Shown here: piece after piece, positions 1 to 4,839 of the stretch
How positions within the stretch are numbered: position 1 is the stretch's first letter
How the letters are laid out: every line of letters begins with the position of its first letter
Notes under the pieces: generated by a model
What the model was told of the DNA's origin: nothing
The model's database searches: none
The model's input: only the letters and a program-made list of their open reading frames with translations
Position numbers and translations under genes: made by a program
Assembly: GCA_013298775.1 (NCBI GenBank)
Contig: JAAFIV010000046.1
Span: 1-35,260 of the forward strand
DNA length: 35,260 nt
Origin: Ignavibacteria bacterium
GTDB lineage: Bacteria > Bacteroidota > Ignavibacteria > Kapaibacteriales > UBA4661
Direction of reading: 5' to 3'

Positions 1-2
1 CG

Positions 3-107
3 ACCTTATTCTTTGCAGGGAGTGTCAATACGTATTTTCGAGAGAATAACATTTCTCCCGAACAGCAAAAACAAATGTTTGAGTTCGCAAATGCCTATAA
101 ACCGTGA
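3..107 (+). CDS. C-terminal end of an unidentified protein (partial)
   Basis: An open frame runs from the window edge to a TGA at 105-107 and encodes about 34 residues ending in SPEQQKQMFEFANAYKP. The composition looks like a real protein tail: a polar turn followed by an amphipathic helix. The gene starts outside the window, so no family can be assigned. It lies on the same strand as the lepB region that follows. Confidence 0.45.
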   Translation, partial: TLFFAGSVNTYFRENNISPEQQKQMFEFANAYKP

Positions 108-181
108 TTTCCGTAGTTTTCAGTTTTATCGAAAAATCATTGATTGTTGTGTAAAATGAATTATGCTGGAACGCTCATCAT

Positions 182-246
182 CAACTATGGCAAAATCTCT
201 CGACTAAATTCACGCCGAAGAACAGCGTAAAAAGGGCGGAAAAACC
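182..246 (+). pseudogene. decayed duplicate of the lepB start region
   Basis: These 65 bases match 831-895, the start of lepB, with only four mismatches, all transitions. The copy keeps the ATG (187-189) and would read MAKSLD, but one transition turns the seventh codon (CAA, Gln) into TAA. Beyond 246 the similarity to lepB ends abruptly. The most economical reading is that this was the original lepB start, that the toxin-antitoxin segment 247-830 was inserted with duplication of the 5' end, and that the upstream copy then decayed. Direction of events is inference; the duplication itself is visible. Confidence 0.8.
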
Positions 247-283
247 GCATGACGGCAGTTTTCATCCGCTCTATAACTCTCGA

Positions 284-310
284 ACGACGAGACCTAACCA
301 GTTACCAAAG
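284..310 (-). repeat. solo terminus of the cruciform repeat family (family 2)
   Basis: The stretch containing CGACGAG, ACCT and AACCAGTTACCAAAG matches the right end of the full element at 4508-4651 (CGACGAG, ACCTG, ACCAGTTACAAAG), with a five-base gap and a few substitutions. The rest of the element is missing. It lies immediately before the antitoxin ATG at 314, inside the segment inserted upstream of lepB. Confidence 0.5.
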
Positions 311-313
311 ATT

Positions 314-547
314 ATGAATAGCTCATCATCTCTATCTTTTGCCACAAAAGAACAAGTTGTAGAGGCACTTCTGGAGATTATGCACTCCCACCGCGAAGAA
401 TTTTCAGGGATATTGCAAGAAGCACTTGAAGATTCCGCGCTCGGTATAGCTATTGAAGAAGGGCAGCAACAGGACTTTGTAAGCGAAGAAGAAATTATGA
501 GCATTCTTCAAGGTGAGGTTTTAAGCGGCGCAGAGGTAGCGGCATGA
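314..547 (+). CDS. putative antitoxin of a RelE-type toxin-antitoxin pair
   Basis: A 77-residue acidic protein, mostly helical in appearance, that starts at ATG 314. Its stop overlaps the start of the next gene in an ATGA arrangement (544-547), typical of translational coupling in type II toxin-antitoxin operons. I see no clear helix-turn-helix or AbrB fold. The role as antitoxin is inferred from size, acidity, order and overlap with a recognisable RelE/ParE-like toxin. The C-terminal half (EEGQQQDFVSEEEIMSILQG) is the likely toxin-wrapping part. The pair lies in a segment (247-830) bounded by a 65-bp direct repeat of the lepB start, so it looks like a recent arrival. It probably now drives lepB transcription as well. 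Confidence 0.7.
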   Translation: MNSSSSLSFATKEQVVEALLEIMHSHREEFSGILQEALEDSALGIAIEEGQQQDFVSEEEIMSILQGEVLSGAEVAA

Positions 548-810
548 CCACGCTGTTTGAGCGGAGTTTTGCAAAAGATATTCGCAATCTGCGTGATGCT
601 TCGCTGCGAAATGCTGTTCAAGAAACGATTGCAAGCGTGAAGGAAGCTCATTCTCTTATCACCATACCTCAATGCAAAAAATTACGCGGTTATGAGAATG
701 CGTATCGCCTCAGATGTGGTGAGTATCGCATTGGAATTACGCTACAAGGCGATGAAATTACGTTTGTTCGCTGTCTGCATCGTAAAGAATTGTACAAATA
801 TTTTCCGTAA
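544..810 (+). CDS. RelE/ParE-family toxin
   Basis: An 88-residue basic protein. Its C-terminal half carries the RelE-like core: the strand CKKLRGYENAYRLRCGEYRI, then a strand and the ending HRKELYKYFP. The KLRG...YRLR.G.YRI pattern followed by a basic, aromatic C-terminus is characteristic of RelE/mRNA-interferase-like toxins that cleave mRNA in the ribosomal A site. A ParE-like gyrase poison of the same fold cannot be excluded. The start overlaps the antitoxin stop by four bases. The gene ends 25 bases before lepB, so read-through into lepB is likely. Length is normal for the family and no lesion is seen. Confidence 0.8.
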   Translation: MTTLFERSFAKDIRNLRDASLRNAVQETIASVKEAHSLITIPQCKKLRGYENAYRLRCGEYRIGITLQGDEITFVRCLHRKELYKYFP

Positions 811-835
811 GAAAACTTACTTTCACTCCCCAACT

Positions 836-1831
836 ATGGCAAAATCTCTCGACCAAATCCGCGCCGAAGAACAGCGCAAAAAGGGCGGAAAAACCACCAC
901 CACAAAGCCGGAAAGCCGCTCCAGTTCTAGTGCAAACGGCTCTTCTAAGAAACCCGATAATAATGCCGTTCAAACGCTTTCCTTAGGCGAAATCGCGCTT
1001 TCGTGGTTACGCACGGTCGGGGGCGCGTTTGCAATGGTGATGGTGCTGAATGGTGTGCTGATTGCCTCGTTTGTTGTGCCAACAGGTTCGATGGAAGGCA
1101 CGGTTATGACGGGCGATTTCTTGTTTGTCAATAAATTCATCTATGGACCGTCCACGCCGCAGATGATTCCGATTCTCAACATCCCGCTTCCGTACTACCG
1201 TTTTCCGGGCATCCGCGAGCCAAAAAAGGGTGATGTGATTGTCTTTATTTTCCCCGGAAACCGCGATGAAGCAAAGCCGCAGGAGTTTCAGTATTACTTA
1301 AAACGCTGCGTTGCCATCTCTGGCGACACCTTGACGATTCGCAATAAGCAAATCTACATCAACGGCGTAGCAAGCCCGCTTCCACCCGACGGGCGCGTGA
1401 GCAATTTCATTGCGGGGTCTGATTCCGACGACCAATACCGCACTTTTCCTGTTGGTTTGAATTTCACCCGCGATAATTACGGTCCAATGCGCATCCCGAA
1501 AAAAGGTGATGCTGTGCCGCTCACTCTCAGCAATCTTGCGCAATGGGACACGTTTATCCGCCGCGAAGGGCATGAAGTGACGACCAACGGCGAACAAGTG
1601 ATGATTGACGGCAAAGCAACCACGTCCTATACCGTGCAGCGCGATTACTGCTTCGGCATGGGCGACAACCGCGACAACAGCTTGGATAGCCGCTACTGGG
1701 GCTTTGTGCCAGTGCAAGATGTCGTCGGAACGCCGCTTATTGTCTATTGGTCGTGGGACACGAATCTGCTGAATTTCGTTGATAAATTCAAAACCTTGCG
1801 TCCAGAACGCTTTGGTAAGGTTATCAATTAA
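836..1831 (+). CDS. lepB: signal peptidase I
   Basis: A 331-residue membrane serine protease that removes signal peptides from exported proteins. After a Lys/Ser/Thr-rich cytoplasmic head (1-45) there is one membrane segment (about 60-82). The catalytic serine lies in the motif PTGSMEGT (Ser85), and the general-base lysine in YYLKRCVAISGD (Lys156). The conserved box GDNRDNSLDSRYWG is at 276-289. About 100 residues between the Lys and the box form an insertion longer than in E. coli-size minimal enzymes, as is common in Bacteroidota-type LepB. I chose ATG 836, not the longer upstream frame, because MAKSLDQIRAEEQ is preserved in the duplicated copy at 187 and the upstream frame is only the shadow of the toxin gene. 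A terminator follows at 1854. Confidence 0.95.
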   Translation: MAKSLDQIRAEEQRKKGGKTTTTKPESRSSSSANGSSKKPDNNAVQTLSLGEIALSWLRTVGGAFAMVMVLNGVLIASFVVPTGSMEGTVMTGDFLFVNKFIYGPSTPQMIPILNIPLPYYRFPGIREPKKGDVIVFIFPGNRDEAKPQEFQYYLKRCVAISGDTLTIRNKQIYINGVASPLPPDGRVSNFIAGSDSDDQYRTFPVGLNFTRDNYGPMRIPKKGDAVPLTLSNLAQWDTFIRREGHEVTTNGEQVMIDGKATTSYTVQRDYCFGMGDNRDNSLDSRYWGFVPVQDVVGTPLIVYWSWDTNLLNFVDKFKTLRPERFGKVIN

Positions 1832-1853
1832 ATTTCTGTGCTGATGTTTCTTC

Positions 1854-1886
1854 GCCCTGCAACCATGCTGTTTGTAGGGCTTTTTT
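1854..1886 (+). terminator. Rho-independent terminator after lepB
   Basis: GCCCTGCA pairs with TGTAGGGC (one mismatch) around a 9-base spacer and is followed directly by six T residues. It lies 22 bases after the lepB stop codon. Confidence 0.7.
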
Positions 1887-1925
1887 ATGTGAAGATTTTA
1901 TGATACAATCATTCCCCAAAAACGC

Positions 1926-2129
1926 ATGAATACTGACCTTTCAAGCGATGCCGAAGAATACGACTACGAAAGCTACTTGGAGCATGAAGATTTCCAAGAA
2001 TTCATACGCGATGCAGCACGGCAATTTCTCGCTGAAGCCAGCACTGAAGAGCTTGCCGAGATAGTTTTTGGCGATATGGATGAAGCAATCGAAGCCTTCA
2101 GCGAAGCAAATGACGAGGGCGAGGCATAA
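1926..2129 (+). CDS. small acidic hypothetical protein
   Basis: A 67-residue, strongly acidic protein with many Asp and Glu, and Tyr near the N-terminus (DAEEYDYESYLEHEDF). The remainder looks like two amphipathic helices. I do not recognise a family. It starts 40 bases after the lepB terminator and ends just before a bidirectional hairpin, so it appears to be a single-gene unit. The overlapping minus-strand frames are shadows. The call rests on the clean start-to-terminator layout and protein-like composition, not on homology. Confidence 0.5.
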   Translation: MNTDLSSDAEEYDYESYLEHEDFQEFIRDAARQFLAEASTEELAEIVFGDMDEAIEAFSEANDEGEA

Positions 2130-2137
2130 AATGCAAG

Positions 2138-2176
2138 AAGCTCGAAAAGCCTGATAATATGCGGCTTTCCGAGCTT
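2138..2176. terminator. hairpin terminator between convergent genes
   Basis: A 14-bp stem (AAGCTCGAAAAGCC against GGCTTTCCGAGCTT, one mismatch) with an 11-base loop lies between the plus-strand gene ending at 2129 and the minus-strand gene ending at 2218. T-runs on either side are weak, so a shared bidirectional terminator is a likely but not certain reading. Confidence 0.6.
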
Positions 2177-2217
2177 CAAAAATTTCATACTTCACACTTC
2201 AGATTTCATCCTTTCTC

Positions 2218-2532
2218 TTAGCATCCCCAGCGACGACCACGTCCGCCACCCCAGCCACCGCCCCAACCGCCGAAGCGTGGTGCGAAATTGCGGCGCGGGA
2301 CAATTACTGCTGGAGGCGACACAATAACTGGTCCGCGTTGGAAAAAGCCACGTGGCTGTCCGTAAGTGATGATTCTTGGCGCAACGGGACGACCCGGAAA
2401 GCCGCCGCCAAGCACGTAGCGAGGCTGCGCACACGAACTCATTGCCGAAAAGCAGCAACAAGCAAACATCACCAAACAAGCAGAGGAGAACGACATTGCC
2501 GAAAATCGGCGTGGTTGCGAGAAACGACGCAT
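2218..2532 (-). CDS. small exported Gly/Arg/Pro-rich protein
   Basis: A 104-residue protein. It has a basic N-region, a hydrophobic cysteine-rich core (ACLVMFACCCFSAM), then SSCAQP, which looks like a signal peptide or a poor lipobox. The mature part is rich in Pro, Arg and Gly, and the C-terminus is a near-pure Gly/Trp/Arg tail (GGWGGGWGGGRGRRWGC). The start at 2532 is supported by AAAGGTG seven bases upstream. I do not recognise a family; similar low-complexity exported proteins are often cell-surface or envelope structural components, but that is inference. The overlapping 129-residue frame on the same strand is a shadow. A terminator lies beyond its 3' end. Confidence 0.5.
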   Translation of the reverse strand: MRRFSQPRRFSAMSFSSACLVMFACCCFSAMSSCAQPRYVLGGGFPGRPVAPRIITYGQPRGFFQRGPVIVSPPAVIVPRRNFAPRFGGWGGGWGGGRGRRWGC

Positions 2533-2674
2533 GGCTGCACCTTTGAGGAAAAGTGAAATAAACAGAGAAAAAACTTAACAATGTTGTCGTGGTGTTTATA
2601 TCAAGACTGACGAAGTGCGATGCAAAAAGGTTTAAACGTCGCCTGTGCTACCAATTTTTTGCCTTTTCCAGTCG

Positions 2675-2816
2675 TAACTGGTCAAGTATTCTCGCCCAAG
2701 CGGCTGTTATCACAAGTGCAGTAGCCGTCTGGCGAGTGCTGTACAAACAACGCACCCGCCGGACGGCAGCGTTCATGCACTCCTCAGCCGCCCGACGGGA
2801 AGACCTGAGCAATTAC
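2675..2816 (+). repeat. cruciform repeat element, family 2, copy 1
   Basis: A ~142-bp imperfect palindrome running from TAACTGGTCAAG to GACCTGAGCAATTA. Outer arms (around CGGCTGTTATC and CAGCCGCCCGACG) enclose inner GC-rich arms (GCCGTCTGGCG and CGCCGGACGGC). It is homologous along its whole length to 4508-4651, which lies in the opposite orientation. It fills most of the spacer 2533-2836, which otherwise shows no gene; the small open frame across it is a by-product of the repeat. Confidence 0.8.
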
Positions 2817-2836
2817 CACTTTCACACACAGATTCC

Positions 2837-3520
2837 ATGAATAGTTCGCCCGTCCAAAGCTCACAAACCAGCATTCATGCCGACCTTGAGCGTTTGGTGC
2901 GAAAACACGCTGCGACGGAGTATTTGCGACCCATTCCGCCCTTTAGTGCTGCGATGTTTGGGGAAATCTGCGTGGCGATAACAGAATGGCTTCGGGAGCA
3001 TCCTGGCGCAAACATTATGCTGGATTCCTGCTGCGGAACGGGCGAAAGCACAGCGCATCTCGCTCATCGTCATGCAAACGCTTTTGTGATTGGCATTGAT
3101 AAATCCGCGCATCGGATACAAAAGCACAATGGCGCAGAAGCAAGGAATTATGAGGTTTGGCGGGCAGATTGCGAAGATATGTGGCGGCTGTTGGCATACT
3201 ATTTTCACGAGCAAAAGATTGTCTGTGAGAAGCATTATTGCTTGTACCCAAATCCTTATCCAAAGCCGCATCACCTCGTGCGTCGCTGGCACGGGCATCC
3301 GCTCTTTTCCCAAATGCTTGCTCTCAGCGCAGAAACAGAAGTGCGTACAAATTGGCACATTTACGCCGAAGAATGCGCCGAAGCCGCACGAATACTGGGC
3401 TACACAGCACATTGCCAAGAAATCAGCATTGACGCGCCTTTCGAGGATGCAATGACCGCATTTGAGCGCAAATACGCTGCGAGCGGGCATACGCTGTATC
3501 AGGTGTGTATGAAAAAATAG
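2837..3520 (+). CDS. TrmB-like SAM-dependent methyltransferase
   Basis: A 227-residue class I methyltransferase. The SAM-binding motif I is LDSCCGTGES (62-71), the acidic residue after strand 2 is in GIDKS (86-90), and an Asp that may position the adenine is at 111. The segment YPNPYPKPHHLVRRWHGHP (137-155) matches the signature of tRNA (guanine-46-N7)-methyltransferases, usually FPDPWPKxRHxKRR. Here Asp is replaced by Asn and Trp by Tyr, so this is a divergent TrmB relative and the exact tRNA target is uncertain. The gene begins 20 bases after the family 2 repeat, so its promoter must lie in or beyond that element. No Shine-Dalgarno is evident. Confidence 0.75.
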   Translation: MNSSPVQSSQTSIHADLERLVRKHAATEYLRPIPPFSAAMFGEICVAITEWLREHPGANIMLDSCCGTGESTAHLAHRHANAFVIGIDKSAHRIQKHNGAEARNYEVWRADCEDMWRLLAYYFHEQKIVCEKHYCLYPNPYPKPHHLVRRWHGHPLFSQMLALSAETEVRTNWHIYAEECAEAARILGYTAHCQEISIDAPFEDAMTAFERKYAASGHTLYQVCMKK

Positions 3521-3540
3521 GAACTGGTAGTGTTTTGATT

Positions 3541-3653
3541 GGGTAACGCGGATTTTGAGGACTTTTGAGGATTTCTGAGGACTTCGGCAATCTCATTTCA
3601 CAATACCCTAGAGTCCTCTTCAGTCCTCTAAAGTCCTCAAAATCTGCGTTCCC
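3541..3653. repeat. palindrome built of short tandem words (TGAGGACT type)
   Basis: The left arm (3545-3584) repeats a TGAGGAC/TT word three times with a spacing of 10-11 bases. The right arm (about 3611-3650) carries the complementary word AGTCCTC three times and ends in AATCTGCGTT, pairing with AACGCGGATT at the left end. GGGT and CCC extend the pairing outward with a bulge. It fills much of the 290-base gap between the methyltransferase and the ferredoxin gene. The same architecture with different words occurs at 12144-12357 and 15571-15667. Confidence 0.75.
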
Positions 3654-3706
3654 TGACGAATGAAAGCCAACAACGATGACGGGTATTCTACAAGAGGCAA
3701 TTCTTG

Positions 3707-3737
3707 TTGTGCGATTCTTTACAAAATGCTAGTTTTG
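3707..3737 (+). promoter_or_regulatory. probable Bacteroidetes-type promoter of the ferredoxin gene
   Basis: TAGTTTTG (3730-3737) fits the -7 element TAnnTTTG. TTG at 3707-3709 lies 20 bases upstream and can serve as the -33 element. Transcription would start about 3745, leaving a ~65-base leader before the ATG at 3811. Confidence 0.5.
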
Positions 3738-3810
3738 AAGTACGAAGTTTCCCATCACCACACGTGCGGGCTTTCGTGCTTTCTTCTTTTCATATTTCAA
3801 GGATTTATGT

Positions 3811-4158
3811 ATGGCTATTCGTATCACCTCTGATTGCATCAACTGTGGCGCGTGCGAGCCGGAATGCCCCAACACCGCCATTTACGAACCCGCAGTGTCG
3901 TGGAAATTAGGCGACAAGGAGTTTTCCGATTCCACATCGCCGGGCGGCTTCCAAAGCGACTTTTACTCCAATGAAGTCTATTTTATTGTGCCAGACAAAT
4001 GTACCGAATGCGTTGGTTTCCACGACGAACCCCAATGCGCGGCGGTTTGTCCAGTGGATTGCTGCTTGCCCGACCCCGAAAACGTTGAAACACAAGAAAA
4101 TCTCTTGAAAAAAGTGGATTTCTTGAACAGCATTGATGCAGCGCGGCTCAGGAATTAA
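3811..4158 (+). CDS. 4Fe-4S dicluster ferredoxin
   Basis: A 115-residue soluble electron carrier with two iron-sulfur sites. The first set is Cys9, Cys12, Cys15 and Cys19 ([13 protein letters not shown]). The second is Cys64 and Cys67, then an eight-residue insert, Cys76 and Cys80 (DKCTECVGF...QCAAVCP), followed by a CysCys pair at 84-85. The widened CxxC-x8-CxxxCP spacing is known from the YfhL/Allochromatium-type ferredoxins, which often have one low-potential cluster. A stretch of about 35 residues between the two halves is longer than in minimal ferredoxins. It stands alone with its own probable promoter, so the redox partner is unknown. Confidence 0.9.
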   Translation: MAIRITSDCINCGACEPECPNTAIYEPAVSWKLGDKEFSDSTSPGGFQSDFYSNEVYFIVPDKCTECVGFHDEPQCAAVCPVDCCLPDPENVETQENLLKKVDFLNSIDAARLRN

Positions 4159-4229
4159 CAGGTAGAGCAATTCCCTACAAGGCTTATGCTTCCTTGCTTG
4201 CAAGGTTTCACTTTTGTTGAAAGAACAAG

Positions 4230-4481
4230 ATGATTTCCATAGAAGAACTTCGGACAACGGCACTTTCTTTATCAGAGAAAGACTGTGGGGGCTTGGCAAA
4301 TGCTCTTATTCTCTCGCTTGCACATACTTCACAAGAATTTTTTGCTGAAGATGCAACGGATATTGCCTATCCAAACGAATACGAGCAAGAAGTGGAGCGG
4401 CGTTCAGCAGGATATGAGCGCGGCGAACTTCGCGCAATTTCTAAAGAGCAGCTTTTTCAACGAATGCACAATCGCGCTTAA
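4230..4481 (+). CDS. orphan antitoxin, putative addiction module component family
   Basis: An 83-residue protein with the layout of the TIGR02574-like addiction module component family. An N-terminal helical part (ALSLSEKDCGGLANALILSL) resembles the usual LSxxERxxLAExLLxSL pattern. The C-terminal toxin-binding part (YEQEVERRSAGYERGELRAI) matches the family's ExEVxRRxxxxxxGxxxxI pattern. In this family a ParE/RelE toxin normally follows directly. Here an ATG abuts the stop codon at 4482 but its frame ends after ten codons inside a repeat element, so the antitoxin is orphaned. Family assignment is by pattern recall. Confidence 0.7.
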   Translation: MISIEELRTTALSLSEKDCGGLANALILSLAHTSQEFFAEDATDIAYPNEYEQEVERRSAGYERGELRAISKEQLFQRMHNRA

Positions 4482-4514
4482 ATGAAGCCTATCATTTCAA
4501 AGAATTGCAACTAG
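4482..4514 (+). pseudogene. decapitated toxin gene remnant
   Basis: Directly after the antitoxin stop codon an ATG opens the frame MKPIISKNCN, which terminates at TAG 4512-4514. MKPII is a common beginning of ParE/RelE toxins paired with this antitoxin family. The stop codon is formed by bases of the family 2 repeat (AACTAGTC, where other copies have AACTGGTC). I see no continuation of a toxin after the repeat. The remnant status is inferred from position and the missing partner. Confidence 0.55.
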
Positions 4515-4651
4515 TCAGGTATATCCCCGTCGGGCGGCTGAAGAGTGCGTAAACGCTGCCGTCCGGCGGGTGCGTCACTTGCACACCACCCGCCGGACGG
4601 CTACTGCACTTGTGATAACAGCCGCCCGACGAGATAGTACCTGACCAGTTA
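4508..4651 (-). repeat. cruciform repeat element, family 2, copy 2
   Basis: A ~144-bp element with outer arms CGTCGGGCGGCTG and CAGCCGCCCGACG and inner arms GCCGTCCGGCGGGTG and CACCCGCCGGACGGC around a short centre. The ends are CAACTAGTCAGG and ACCTGACCAGTTA. Its reverse complement aligns end to end with copy 1 at 2675-2816. The GC-rich nested arms could fold into a long cruciform or RNA hairpin. It sits within what should be the toxin gene of the preceding module. Confidence 0.85.
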
Positions 4652-4685
4652 CAAAGAATTTTAGCTGAAAAATATAAAACCTGAT

Positions 4686-4763
4686 AGTGGCACAGACATT
4701 CTTGTCTGTGAGTGTTGGTGCGGGCTTCAAGCGGAAAACACAGACAGAAATGTCTGTGCCACT
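4686..4763 (+). repeat. family 1 hairpin repeat, copy a
   Basis: A ~78-bp unit: left arm AGTGGCACAGACATTCTTGT, a 25-30-base centre containing GTTGGTGCGGGCTTCAAGCG, and the complementary right arm ending in TGTCTGTGCCACT. It lies between the toxin remnant and the YfhO-like gene. Confidence 0.9.
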
Positions 4764-4839
4764 AAGCATTTTTAAAAATCATTGAACAACCTTTCTACAA
4801 CACGCTCACCCCCATTTTGTTTGTCTTCTCCACGTAATC

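Noticed and set aside
692-835. N-terminal extension of LepB by 48 residues
   Set aside because: It is the toxin gene read in another frame; the duplicated start at 187 confirms ATG 836.
2589-2840. An 83-codon plus-strand frame before the methyltransferase
   Set aside because: Most of it reads through the family 2 repeat, and part of the copy at 4508-4651 gives a similar peptide; a repeat by-product.
4159-4229. Hairpin CCTTGCTTGCAAGG as a ferredoxin terminator
   Set aside because: Stem is only five to six base pairs and no T-run follows; too weak to call.
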